A DNA stretch of 64,000 nucleotides from Halomicrobium salinisoli (GTDB lineage Archaea; Halobacteriota; Halobacteria; Halobacteriales; Haloarculaceae), in assembly GCF_020405185.1 (NCBI RefSeq), contig NZ_CP084463.1, positions 1,860,001-1,924,000 on the forward strand. The letters are read 5' to 3'. The notes under the pieces are model-generated. The model was not told the DNA's origin and did no database searches. It saw nothing but the letters and a program-made list of their open reading frames with translations. The position numbers and the translations under genes were made by a program. Shown here in pieces: positions 52,347 through 60,448 of the stretch. Numbering within the stretch: position 1 is the first letter of the stretch; each line of letters begins with the position of its first letter.

Positions 52347-55235
52347 ATGACTGACGCCGTGACCGGCGACGCCGCCTTCACCGCGCTGGGCGAGCAGGTC
52401 CGGGGGGCTCTCTCCGAGCGCGGCTTCACCACCCCCACGGAGCCACAGCGCCGGGCGATCCCGCCGCTAGCCCGTGGAGAGGACGCCCTGGTCGTCGCGC
52501 CGACGGGCACCGGCAAGACCGAGACGGCGATGCTGCCGGTGTTCGACGCGCTGGCCCAGACGGACGAGAGCGAGGCGCGGAGCGCCTCGGAGGACCGAGC
52601 GGGGAGCGGAGCGACCCGAGAGGAGCGCTTCGGCATCGGCGCGCTCTACATCACGCCGCTGCGGGCGCTCAACCGCGACATGCGCGAGCGCCTGGAGTGG
52701 TGGGGCCAGACGCTGGACCTGGAGGTCGACGTACGCCACGGCGACACGACCGACTACCAGCGCCAGAAGCAGGCGAACGACCCGCCGGACGTCCTCGTCA
52801 CCACGCCGGAGACGGTCCAGGCGATGCTGACCGGCTCGAAGCTCCGGACGGCCCTCGAGGACCTCGAGCACGTCGTGATCGACGAGGTTCACGAACTCGC
52901 CGCCTCCAAGCGCGGGGCCCAGCTGACAATCGCGATGGAGCGGCTGCGGGAAATCTCCGGTCCCTTCCAGCGGATCGGGCTCTCCGCGACGGTCGGGGAC
53001 CCCGAGGAGGTCGGCCGCTTCCTCACCGGTGGCCGGGGCTGCGAGATCGTCGAGGTCGACGTGGGCAGCCGGCTGGAGGTCGGCGTGACGCGCCCGCAGG
53101 TGATCGAGCGCGACGAGTCGCTGGCGGGGAAGCTCGCGACGGATCCCGAAGTGGCCAGCCACGTCCGGGCCATCGACGAACTGATCGACGAGCACGAGTC
53201 GGTCCTGCTGTTCGTCAACACGCGCCAGACCGCGGAGGCGCTGGGCTCGCGGTTCAAGGAGCTGGGCACGAACATCGACGTCCACCACGGCTCCCTCTCG
53301 AAGGAGGCCCGCATCCGCGTCGAGGACGAGTTCAAGGCCGGCGAACTGGACGCGCTCCTCTGTACCTCCTCGATGGAGCTCGGCATCGACGTGGGCCACG
53401 TCGACCACGTGATCCAGTACGGGAGCCCCCGGCAGGTCTCTCGGCTGCTCCAGCGCGTCGGCCGCGCGGGCCACCGCCGCGACCTGGTCTCGTCGGGGAC
53501 CGTCGTGACGACCCACCCCGACGACACCTTCGAGGCGCTGGCCATCGCCCGGCAGGCCCAGGCCGGCGAGGTCGAACCGGCCGGCATCCACGACGGCAGC
53601 CTCGACGTCGTCGCCAACCAGATCGCCGGCGTCGTCATGGACTTCGGGGACGTCCGCGCGATGGAGGCCTACGAGATCATCACGCGCGCGTACCCGTTCC
53701 GAGATCTCGCCGTCGACCAGTTCCGCGACGTGGTTCGCGAGCTGGGCGAGAACAGGGTGATCTGGATCGACGAGGACAAAGACACCCTTGAGAAGCGCCG
53801 CGGCACCTGGCAGTACTTCTACCAGAACCTCTCGATGATCCCCGACGAGGCCACCTACGACGTCGAGGACGTGGCCTCCGGCGATCAGGTCGGGACGCTG
53901 GACGAGCAGTTCGTCGTCAACTTCGCCCAGCCGGGCGAGGTGTTCATCCAGCGCGGCGAGATGTGGCGGATCACCGACGTCGACGAGGAGGAGGAGGTCG
54001 TCACCGTCTCGCCCATCGAGGACCCCGCCGGCGAGGTGCCGTCGTGGGTCGGCCAGGAGATTCCCGTCCCCCGCGCGGTCGCCGAGGAGGTCGGCGAGAT
54101 CCGACGCGTCGCTGGCCAGCAACTGCAGGGCGGCGCGCCCGCAGAGGCCGTGGCCCGCGACCTCGCGCGGCGCTACGACGCCGACGCCGCCACCATCGAG
54201 AGCGCCATCGAACAGCTGGCGGGCCACGACGCGCCCTTCCCCGACGCCGACACGGTCCTCGTCGAGTACTACGGCCGGGAGGTCGTCGTCAACGCAACCT
54301 TCGGCCACAAGGTCAACGAGACGCTCGGGCGGATCCTCTCGGCCATGCTCGGCCAGCGCGCCGGATCGACCGTCGCGATGGAGGTCGACCCCTACCGGAT
54401 CGAACTCGAACTGCCCAGCGGGATCAGCGGCGCCGACGCCGTCGACGTGCTGGAGTCGACCGACCCCGACCACGTCGAGGCGATCATCGAACTCAGCCTG
54501 AAGAACGCCGACGCGCTGAAGTTCAAACTGGCCCAGGTCGCCACGAAGTTCGGCACGCTCAAGCGCTGGCGCGGCCGCGGGTCGACGGACTTCGGCCGCG
54601 ACCGCCTGCTGGCCGCGCTGGAGGGCACGCCCATCTACGACGAGGCCGTCCGCGAGGTGTTCCACGAGGACCTCGCCGTCGACGAGACGCGGCAGGTGCT
54701 CGCCGCGATCGACGAGGGCGGCATCGAGGTGGAAACCACCGGTGAGCGGACGCCGATCGGTAACGGTGGACGTTCGTCCGGGCGCGAACTGCTCTCTCCG
54801 GAGCACGCCGACGCCAGCGTCATCGAGACGGTGAAGGAGCGGATCCAGAACGACAGGATCCTCCTGTTCTGTTTACACTGTCAGGAGTGGCAAACGCGAC
54901 GGAAGGTCTCCCGCGTGCGCGACCAGCCGGAGTGCCCCGAGTGCGGGTCGACCCGCATCGCCGCGCTCAACCCCTGGGCCGACGAGGTGATCGCGGCGGT
55001 CAAGTCCGGTGACAAGGACGACGAGCAGGAGAAGATGACCGAGCGGGCCTACCGCTCGGCGTCGCTGGTCCAGAGCCACGGCCGGCGGGCCGTCATCGCG
55101 CTGGCGGCCCGGGGAGTCGGGCCCCACAACGCCGCCCGGATCATCAACCGCCTCCGCGAGGACGAGGACGAGTTCTACCGGGACATCCTCAAGCAAGAGC
55201 GGGAGTACGCCCGCACCAAGTCGTTCTGGGGCTAG
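52347..55235 (+). CDS. lhr: Lhr-type ATP-dependent helicase
   Basis: A 962-residue superfamily 2 helicase. Q-motif FTTPTEPQRRAIPPL, motif I APTGTGKTETA, DEVH (VVIDEVHELAASKRG), SATVGD, motif IV LLFVNTRQTAEAL, QRVGRAGHRRDL (VI), then the Lhr winged-helix and beta-sheet core. The C-terminal zinc-binding part (CLHCQEWQ...CPECGSTR) is unusual for short Lhr forms. Residues about 72-94 (ARSASEDRAGSGATREER) lie between motif I and Ia and derive from palindromic repeat DNA. It acts in DNA repair/recombination (family knowledge). Confidence 0.94.
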   Translation: MTDAVTGDAAFTALGEQVRGALSERGFTTPTEPQRRAIPPLARGEDALVVAPTGTGKTETAMLPVFDALAQTDESEARSASEDRAGSGATREERFGIGALYITPLRALNRDMRERLEWWGQTLDLEVDVRHGDTTDYQRQKQANDPPDVLVTTPETVQAMLTGSKLRTALEDLEHVVIDEVHELAASKRGAQLTIAMERLREISGPFQRIGLSATVGDPEEVGRFLTGGRGCEIVEVDVGSRLEVGVTRPQVIERDESLAGKLATDPEVASHVRAIDELIDEHESVLLFVNTRQTAEALGSRFKELGTNIDVHHGSLSKEARIRVEDEFKAGELDALLCTSSMELGIDVGHVDHVIQYGSPRQVSRLLQRVGRAGHRRDLVSSGTVVTTHPDDTFEALAIARQAQAGEVEPAGIHDGSLDVVANQIAGVVMDFGDVRAMEAYEIITRAYPFRDLAVDQFRDVVRELGENRVIWIDEDKDTLEKRRGTWQYFYQNLSMIPDEATYDVEDVASGDQVGTLDEQFVVNFAQPGEVFIQRGEMWRITDVDEEEEVVTVSPIEDPAGEVPSWVGQEIPVPRAVAEEVGEIRRVAGQQLQGGAPAEAVARDLARRYDADAATIESAIEQLAGHDAPFPDADTVLVEYYGREVVVNATFGHKVNETLGRILSAMLGQRAGSTVAMEVDPYRIELELPSGISGADAVDVLESTDPDHVEAIIELSLKNADALKFKLAQVATKFGTLKRWRGRGSTDFGRDRLLAALEGTPIYDEAVREVFHEDLAVDETRQVLAAIDEGGIEVETTGERTPIGNGGRSSGRELLSPEHADASVIETVKERIQNDRILLFCLHCQEWQTRRKVSRVRDQPECPECGSTRIAALNPWADEVIAAVKSGDKDDEQEKMTERAYRSASLVQSHGRRAVIALAARGVGPHNAARIINRLREDEDEFYRDILKQEREYARTKSFWG

Positions 55236-55278
55236 GGAATCGCTGATTGGTCGGGTTGACTGGGGAGATCGTGACTGT

Positions 55279-55455
55279 GAACGGCCAGAAAGCCCCAGCA
55301 CGCTACACTCCCGCGGCTCGCTGTGCTCCTCGTCGCTCACTGCGTTCGCTCCTGCGGTGCTTACTTCGCCGGGGTTCGCGTAGCGCGCTGCCCCTTTCAG
55401 TCCCGCCCAATGCCGGTTGACCAGACGGCTACGGGCCGGGGCTTTCTGGCCGTTC
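55279..55455 (+). repeat. Structured repeat element, unit D
   Basis: Read on the plus strand: 18-bp inverted ends (GAACGGCCAGAAAGCCCC 55279-55296 and inverse 55438-55455), stem arms CAGCACGCTAC (55296-55306) and GTAGCGCGCTG (55380-55390, one mismatch), GTGCTTACTTCG box (55357-55368), CCCCTTTCAGTCCCGCCC box (55391-55408). The loop carries a TCGCTCACTGCGTTCGCT palindromic repeat. It fills most of the 307-bp spacer between lhr and the mutS homologue. Confidence 0.72.
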
Positions 55456-55542
55456 GCACTCCCAGTTCATCAAGAGCAAATTCCTGTCTCTAGCCGTCCA
55501 TCTGGAGAAACGCCTATACCCGGGCCGACGCTGGCCCACCAC

Positions 55543-57294
55543 ATGCGACTGGAGGAGTACTGGGGCATCGGCCCGAAGACGAGCGAGTTGCTGGCGGAGG
55601 AACTGGGCGTCGAGCGGGCCGTCGAGGCGATCGAGGCCGCCGACACGCGGGCGCTGACCGCGGCGGGGCTCTCCCGCGGGCGGGCGACGCGGATCCTCCG
55701 GCGGGCCACCGGAAAGGAGGCGATGGACCTCCTGGCGACGCGGGACGCCCGCGACGTGTACAAGGAGCTGCTGGACCTGGCCGAGCAACACGCCGTGACC
55801 GACGCGGCGGCCGACCGGGTCCGGGTGCTGACGCCGCTGCCCTCCCGCGAAGCGATGGAGGAGCGGCTGGACGACGTGCTGGCGGCGCGGGACGCCTGGG
55901 CGTCGCTGGACGAGCCGACCCGTTCGGACGTGCTGTCGGCGTTCGAGCGGCGGACGAATCCCGAGGGCGACGAACTCGGCGCCGTCCGGGCCGCGCTGGC
56001 GCTGCAGGACGCCGGCGTCGACGCCGGGGTCTTCGCGCCCGTGGCCGACCTCGACGGGGACGCGCTGGCGGACGCCGAGCGGGCGCTGGCGGGCCTGCAG
56101 GGCGGCGACCGCGTCGGCGCGGGCGCCGACGAGGAGCTGGACCGGCTGCGCGACCGCCTGGGACGGGTCGAGGACCTCGCCGCCGCGCCGGCAGAGGTCG
56201 TCGAGGAACTGGAGTCCGCCGCGCGGCGGCCGTCGGAGTTCCAGGACGCCCTCTCGCGGTACCTCACCGACGAGGCCGGCGTCGACGCGGCGCGGGTCCG
56301 CGAGGCGATGCCCGGCGAGGCCGCCGACGCCCACGAGTTCGTCGACGCGAGCCTGCGGGCGCTGTCCGGCGACCTCCGCGAGGCCGTCGACGAGCGAGAG
56401 CGCGATGTGGCGGCGACGCTGGAGGACGACCTCGCGGCGGCGCGAGACACCGTGGATCGGGCCGTCGAGGCGGTCGACGACGCCGCGCTGTACGTCTCGC
56501 TGGCCCGGTTCGCCATGGCCTACGACCTCACTCGCCCGACGCTCGTCGAGGACCGCGAGACGGTCGCGGTGCGGGGGGCGCGCAACCTCGCGCTCGCGGC
56601 CGGCGGCGCGGACGTCCAGCCGGTCACCTACGCCGTCGGCGACCACGACCTCGAAGCCGGCCGCGACCCGCCGCGGGGCGACCGCGTGGCCGTCCTGACG
56701 GGGGCCAACTCCGGCGGGAAGACGACGCTGCTGGAGACGCTGTGCCAGGTCCAGCTGCTGGCCCAGATGGGTCTGCCCGTCCCGGCCGAGGCGGCCGAGG
56801 TGGGGCTGGTCGACGCCGTCGTGTTCCACCGCCGGCACGCCTCGTTCAACGCCGGCGTCCTCGAGTCGACGCTACGGTCGGTCGTCCCGCCGCTGACCGA
56901 CGCCGGCCGGACGCTGATGCTGGTCGACGAGTTCGAGGCCATCACGGAGCCGGGCAGTGCCGCGGAGCTGCTGCACGGCCTGGTGACGCTGACGGTCGAC
57001 CGCGCGGCGCTGGGCGTGTTCGTCACCCACCTCGCCGACGACCTGGAGCCGCTGCCCGACGCGGCGCGCACCGACGGCATCTTCGCCGAGGGGCTGACGC
57101 CGGACCTCGAGCTGTCTGTGGACTACCAGCCCCGCTTCGGCACCGTCGGAAAGTCCACGCCGGAGTTCATCGTCTCGCGGCTGGTGGCCAACGCCGACGA
57201 CCCCGTCGAGCGGTCGGGCTTCGAGACGCTCGCCGAGGCCGTCGGCGAGGAGGCCGTCCAGCGGACGCTCTCGGACGCGCGCTGGTCGGCGTAG
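55543..57294 (+). CDS. MutS-family DNA-binding ATPase (MutS5/MutS2-like)
   Basis: A 583-residue protein with an N-terminal helix-hairpin-helix (WGIGPKTSELLAEELGVERAVEAIEAADTRAL) and a long helical core, then the MutS ATPase: Walker A LTGANSGGKTTLLETL, Walker B MLVDEFEAI, and the HATHL-like FVTHLADD. It lacks the mismatch-binding N-terminal domain of MutS1, so classical mismatch recognition is unlikely; a recombination or branch-processing role fits the MutS2/5 group. The ATG at 55543 has a CCTATACC box 23-30 bp upstream. Confidence 0.9.
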   Translation: MRLEEYWGIGPKTSELLAEELGVERAVEAIEAADTRALTAAGLSRGRATRILRRATGKEAMDLLATRDARDVYKELLDLAEQHAVTDAAADRVRVLTPLPSREAMEERLDDVLAARDAWASLDEPTRSDVLSAFERRTNPEGDELGAVRAALALQDAGVDAGVFAPVADLDGDALADAERALAGLQGGDRVGAGADEELDRLRDRLGRVEDLAAAPAEVVEELESAARRPSEFQDALSRYLTDEAGVDAARVREAMPGEAADAHEFVDASLRALSGDLREAVDERERDVAATLEDDLAAARDTVDRAVEAVDDAALYVSLARFAMAYDLTRPTLVEDRETVAVRGARNLALAAGGADVQPVTYAVGDHDLEAGRDPPRGDRVAVLTGANSGGKTTLLETLCQVQLLAQMGLPVPAEAAEVGLVDAVVFHRRHASFNAGVLESTLRSVVPPLTDAGRTLMLVDEFEAITEPGSAAELLHGLVTLTVDRAALGVFVTHLADDLEPLPDAARTDGIFAEGLTPDLELSVDYQPRFGTVGKSTPEFIVSRLVANADDPVERSGFETLAEAVGEEAVQRTLSDARWSA

Positions 57295-57357
57295 TCGCCC
57301 CTCCGAGCGGCGTCGTAGGTACCACTTTGACGTAGGCTGGTTCCGAAGCGCCGCTCG

Positions 57358-57660
57358 ATGATCCGCAAACTGCTGTCGATCACGTACGGCTGGCTCGTCG
57401 CCGAGGGCGCCTTCGCGGCCATCGCACCGCGGTGGGCCCTCGCCGCGAACGCGCGACTGACGCTGTCCGGCTTCGAGAACGTCGGGGAACTGGAACCGAA
57501 GGAGTGGTACGTCGACGCGGCCCGGGCGGCGGGCGTCGGCATGCTGGCCGCCGGGCTGGTCGGGCTCGCGACGGAGCGGGCGCGGGGCGCGTCCGGCGAC
57601 GCGGACTCGCCGGCCGAGTCGCCGGTCGCAATCGAGACGAGATCCGAGGACGAGAACTGA
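57358..57660 (+). CDS. Small haloarchaeal membrane protein
   Basis: A 100-residue protein with a first hydrophobic stretch (YGWLVAEGAFAAIAPRWALAAN) and a second helix (AARAAGVGMLAAGLVGLATE), and a polar Ser/Asp/Glu C-tail. The middle loop (GFENVGELEPKEWYVDA) is acidic. No family recognised. 63 bp downstream of the MutS-like gene on the same strand and followed by a gene-poor region. Confidence 0.65.
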   Translation: MIRKLLSITYGWLVAEGAFAAIAPRWALAANARLTLSGFENVGELEPKEWYVDAARAAGVGMLAAGLVGLATERARGASGDADSPAESPVAIETRSEDEN

Positions 57661-57663
57661 GAA

Positions 57664-57746
57664 CGCCGGGAGGACGATTCGAACGTCCGTGGCACGAGGC
57701 CACCGCCACGAGGGCGGTCCCTTGACCAGGCTGGGGTCATCCCGGC
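57664..57746 (-). ncRNA. tRNA-like RNA with atypical arms (possible tRNA-Ser-derived)
   Basis: On the minus strand an 82-nt sequence has a perfect 7-bp acceptor stem (GCCGGGA / TCCCGGC, followed by G) and a perfect T-arm (GGACG-TTCGAAT-CGTCC). Between them are three hairpins: TGACC-CCAGCCT-GGTCA, ACCGCC-CTCGT-GGCGGT and GTGGC-CTCGT-GCCAC, the last like a type II variable arm. The anticodon loop is not canonical (no U33 in a 7-nt loop with a clear anticodon), so it is either a degenerate tRNA, perhaps tRNA-Ser by its G discriminator, or a tRNA-like RNA. Confidence 0.4.
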
Positions 57747-58204
57747 TCCTGCGGGGGTGGGATCGGGCACCCCCGCGAGTGGGCTCTGGGTGAGAGACTG
57801 GCGGACGGAGTGTGACGTCCGTCAGTGGGTGGCCGGCGGCGGTACCGTCGTCGGCACGCGACTGACGACGGGTCCGGGCGCGCCGCCGGCGCGGCGGGCT
57901 GGCGTCCCGCGCTGGCGCGCGGGCAGTCGGATCGGAGCGGTTCGGGGCACGGTCCGATCGCGTCGATCGACCAGTGTTCAGCCGAGCAGAGCGAGGCTGG
58001 GCTCGGGAGACGAGCGCAGCGAGTCTGCCGGTGGGCACCGGTCGAGGAGCGGGACGGGGCGGCGCGTCGGTACGACCGCGCGCCGGCACGTCGCCGCTCA
58101 CTTCTTTCGAGGGGCGGATGGTGGTTTGTTATTCGCCGTTTACGGGCGGAGTAGGCGGCGTTAAACCGCCGTTCGCTCCGACCGGGCGGCGTCCGATTCC
58201 GCGA
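57747..58204. other. Gene-poor spacer right of the tRNA-like element
   Basis: No convincing coding sequence. It contains a hairpin CGGGGGTG...CACCCCCG (about 57751-57774), a stem around GTCCG (57809-57832 area) and a GAGCGCAGCGAG palindromic repeat near 58010-58025. Near 58157-58173 a GGCGG/CCGCC hairpin may terminate the leftward gene at 58205. Confidence 0.35.
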
Positions 58205-58513
58205 TCAGTCGTCGACGTCGACGGTGGCCACCTCGGTGACGCCGAAGCCGTCCGCGAGGCGGTCGGCGACGGCGTCGCCGCGGTCCTCGGCGTCGGCGGG
58301 GACCGCCGCGGTCACGCTGACGTCGGCGTCGACGCGGATGTCCGTCCACGTCGGCGTGACGCCGGTGACGCGTTCGACGGTCGCTGCCTCGACGGCGTCG
58401 ACGCTCGCCAGCACGTCGGCGACGCCGGCTTCGAGGTCGCCGGCCTCGCCGCGCGGGACGCGGAGCGAGACGTCGGCCGTCACGTCGACCGGGACGGTCG
58501 CATGGAGCGACAT
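58205..58513 (-). CDS. Small orphan haloarchaeal protein
   Basis: A 102-residue acidic protein MSLHATVPVDVTADVSLRVPRGEAGDLEAGVADVLASVDAVEAATVERVTGVTPTW... (in parts). It alternates beta strands and a helix, reminiscent of a small ferredoxin-like alpha/beta fold; no motif or membrane segment. Its ATG follows the tRNA-like minihelix (58516-58564) by 2 nt, so translation may depend on that structure. Function unknown; it stands alone in a structured intergenic region. Confidence 0.6.
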   Translation of the reverse strand: MSLHATVPVDVTADVSLRVPRGEAGDLEAGVADVLASVDAVEAATVERVTGVTPTWTDIRVDADVSVTAAVPADAEDRGDAVADRLADGFGVTEVATVDVDD

Positions 58514-58515
58514 AG

Positions 58516-58564
58516 GGCCGGAGCCCGGAGTCGAACCGGGCCCGCGCGGGGCCGACCTCCGGCC
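58516..58564 (-). ncRNA. tRNA-like minihelix (acceptor and T arm only)
   Basis: On the minus strand, GGCCGGAG (58557-58564) pairs perfectly with CTCCGGCC (58516-58523), which is directly joined to a T-arm CCCGG-TTCGACT-CCGGG (58524-58540). GGTTCGACTCC matches the tRNA B-box consensus. Only 16 nt (58541-58556) replace the D and anticodon arms. It ends 2 nt before the ATG of the leftward gene. No separate 5' tRNA half was found upstream. Confidence 0.35.
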
Positions 58565-58708
58565 GGGACCGCGCGACAGCGCCGCCGCTGGCGAGTCGCG
58601 CGGCTGTTCGTCCCTGCACCGAGCGGGACGCGACGGAACGAGCCCGAGCGTCGCGCCCGCAGCCGTCGTCGGCTCTCAGACCGCGGGACGGACGGGCGAG
58701 TGACTACG

Positions 58709-58936
58709 GGCGCGTGCGGCGGGAACGCGGACCAGCGGCGTACTCCCTGGTCAGTGATCGACAGGTGAGAACCGTGGCCCGCGTCCGCGCCGCGTCACGC
58801 GGCGATCGGTGCGGGCCGATAGAGTGCGGTACCCACCTGACCGTTCCAGAGTGCACTCGAAAGAGAGTGCATCCCCGGGGCTGCGTGCTTGGCGTCTACG
58901 CCAGCACGCGCGGACCGTCCGGTGTGACGGACGGTC
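58709..58936. ncRNA. Multi-hairpin intergenic region, candidate structured RNA
   Basis: In the 644-bp spacer 58514-59157. Hairpins in order: CGCGT/ACGCG (about 58710-58728), GACCAG/CTGGTC (58730-58735, 58747-58752), a nested pair GGCCCGC/GCGGGCC (58776-58782, 58811-58817) with CGCCGCG-TCA-CGCGGCG inside (58788-58804), TGCACTC-GAAAGA-GAGTGCA (58852-58871), GCGTGCT...AGCACGC with GGCG/CGCC inside (58883-58909), and a 9-bp GACCGTCCG/CGGACGGTC (58913-58936). I find no RNase P or SRP signature. Strand is unclear; a TATA-like tract at 59002-59018 could drive minus-strand transcription. Confidence 0.4.
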
Positions 58937-59001
58937 GCTCCGGGAGTGGTGGAAACGGTCATTTCGGTGAGCACCTCGCCGTGCCAGCACGTTCAGCAGG
59001 T

Positions 59002-59018
59002 GATATATTAAATTTTGT
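59002..59018. promoter_or_regulatory. A+T-rich TATA-like tract
   Basis: ATATATTAAATTTTGTT is the strongest A+T island in the spacer. It is about 140 bp from the halocyanin gene on the right. On the minus strand it has good distance to the multi-hairpin region. Confidence 0.4.
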
Positions 59019-59157
59019 TCACGGATGGGAACACACCGCATAGACGATCGCTATTCCCGCGCGGCGAGTCCCTCCCGGGTCAGTTATACGTCGATCGGAT
59101 TTTCGACGGGTGGGAACCGGAGATGCCCTTTAACGGCTAGGGCTCGACGTTTCAGAC

Positions 59158-59868
59158 ATGGCGTCTCCAGACGGCTTCGACTCGGACGGTTCGACGGCCG
59201 AGCGGGCGGGCCCCGGCACCCGCGCCGGCGTCACTCGCCGGACGGCCATCAGGGCAATGGCGGGCGGTGCCGCCGTGACCGCGGCGACGGCGGCGACGCC
59301 CGGGGCGGTCGCGCAGGACGGCGGACCGGACTACGGCGGCTGGTTCGACGACGTCAGTAACTTCGACGGGACCGTCGACCAGACGGGCCAGGACTCGGTC
59401 ACGGTCGCCGTCGGCGCCGAGGGCAACGACGGCGCCTTCGCCTTCGAGCCGGCGGCCGTGGCGGTCAGTCCCGGTACGACGGTCCAGTGGGAGTGGACCG
59501 GTCAGGGCGGCGGCCACAACGTCGTTTCGCCCGAGGACGGCCCGCTCGACTCGGAGACCTACTCCGAGTCCGGCGTCAACTACGAGCAGACCTTCGAGGA
59601 GGAAGGCACGTTCCGATACGTCTGCGTGCCCCACGAGAGCCTCGGGATGAAGGGCGCGGTCGTCGTCAGCGAGGAGAGCGTCGGCAGCGCCCCGGCGGAG
59701 GGCGGCGGAGAGGCCGGCGGTAGCGGCGGGGGCGGCGGGGGCGGCCAGGCCTCGGAGACCGTCGTCGGACTCCTCGCCGCTGCGGGACTCGCGGCCTTCC
59801 TCTCCCCGCTCGCGTTCGCGCTGTTCCTCCGGAACCGTGCTCGGCGGGAGGGTCGGTCAGGTCGCTGA
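59158..59868 (+). CDS. Halocyanin-like blue copper protein, Tat-exported and C-terminally anchored
   Basis: A 236-residue electron-transfer protein. The N-terminus contains a Tat motif (TRRTAIRAMAGGAAVTAATAATPGAVA). The cupredoxin domain (FAFEPAAVAVSPGTTVQWEWTG) has the type 1 copper ligands His in GGHNVV, then Cys, His and Met in YVCVPHESLGMKG. A Gly/Ser linker and one C-terminal helix (VVGLLAAAGLAAFLSPLAFALFL) follow. It lacks the lipobox cysteine used by many halocyanins and would be held by the helix. CTTTAAC (59128-59134) is a TATA-like box 24-30 bp upstream. Confidence 0.92.
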   Translation: MASPDGFDSDGSTAERAGPGTRAGVTRRTAIRAMAGGAAVTAATAATPGAVAQDGGPDYGGWFDDVSNFDGTVDQTGQDSVTVAVGAEGNDGAFAFEPAAVAVSPGTTVQWEWTGQGGGHNVVSPEDGPLDSETYSESGVNYEQTFEEEGTFRYVCVPHESLGMKGAVVVSEESVGSAPAEGGGEAGGSGGGGGGGQASETVVGLLAAAGLAAFLSPLAFALFLRNRARREGRSGR

Positions 59869-59921
59869 CCGGTCCGGTCGACTGATAGGCTTTTGGTCGC
59901 GCTGGCCCCACTTCCGCCCAC

Positions 59922-60332
59922 GTGCCATTCGAGCTACGCGACCACACGGCGGACGTGGCCGTCGAGGCCACCGGCGAGACGCTGGGCGAGGCGTTCGCGG
60001 CCGTCGCCGACGGGCTGACGGCCGCCATGTGCGACGACGTCCCCCGCGGCGGCGAGCGGTTCGCCCTCGAAGTGACGGCGGAGAGCCGCGAGGCCGCCCT
60101 CTTCGACTACCTCGACGAACTGATCTACCGGCGGGACGTCGACGGCGTCCTGCCGGCCGACAGCGAGGCGACCGTCGAACGGGCCGACGGCGAGTGGCGC
60201 GTCTCGGCCACCGCCCGCGGCGTCCCGCTGGCCGACGTCGTCGCCCGCGACGTCAAGGCGGTCACCTACTCGGAGATGGACCTCTCCGAGACGGACGGCG
60301 GCTGGCGCGCCTACGTCGTCTTCGACGTCTGA
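59922..60332 (+). CDS. Archease
   Basis: A 136-residue activator of the RtcB tRNA ligase. PFELRDHTADVAVEATGETLGEAFAAVADGLTAAM, LFDYLDELIYRRDVDGVL and VARDVKAVTYSEMDL are diagnostic, including the calcium-binding acidic cluster. It starts at a GTG (59922-59924), with GGCTTTT about 28 bp upstream as the likely promoter element. It is followed by 116 bp with A+T-rich regulatory DNA before the P-type ATPase. Confidence 0.93.
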   Translation: MPFELRDHTADVAVEATGETLGEAFAAVADGLTAAMCDDVPRGGERFALEVTAESREAALFDYLDELIYRRDVDGVLPADSEATVERADGEWRVSATARGVPLADVVARDVKAVTYSEMDLSETDGGWRAYVVFDV

Positions 60333-60413
60333 GGCGGCCGGTCGACGGCAGTATTAACAATTTAAACCCAGTGGATTAACAAGGATTGGCCTAACTACCG
60401 GGTGTTGTAGCAG

Positions 60414-60421
60414 CTATATTA
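60414..60421 (+). promoter_or_regulatory. TATA-like box of the metal P-type ATPase gene
   Basis: CTATATTA lies 28-35 bp upstream of the ATG at 60449. Two ATTAACAA-like blocks (60352-60360, 60375-60382) lie further upstream and could be regulator sites. Confidence 0.5.
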
Positions 60422-60448
60422 ATAAACGGCGAGGGCGTAGGTCGCCCA

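Noticed and set aside
52467..54806. 779-codon open frame on the minus strand opposite lhr
   Set aside because: No domain signature; antisense shadow of the helicase.
58516..58983. RNase P RNA or SRP RNA in the structured intergenic region
   Set aside because: I found neither the GAAAGTCC-type conserved RNase P core nor the SRP helix 8 GGAA/AGCAG motif on either strand.
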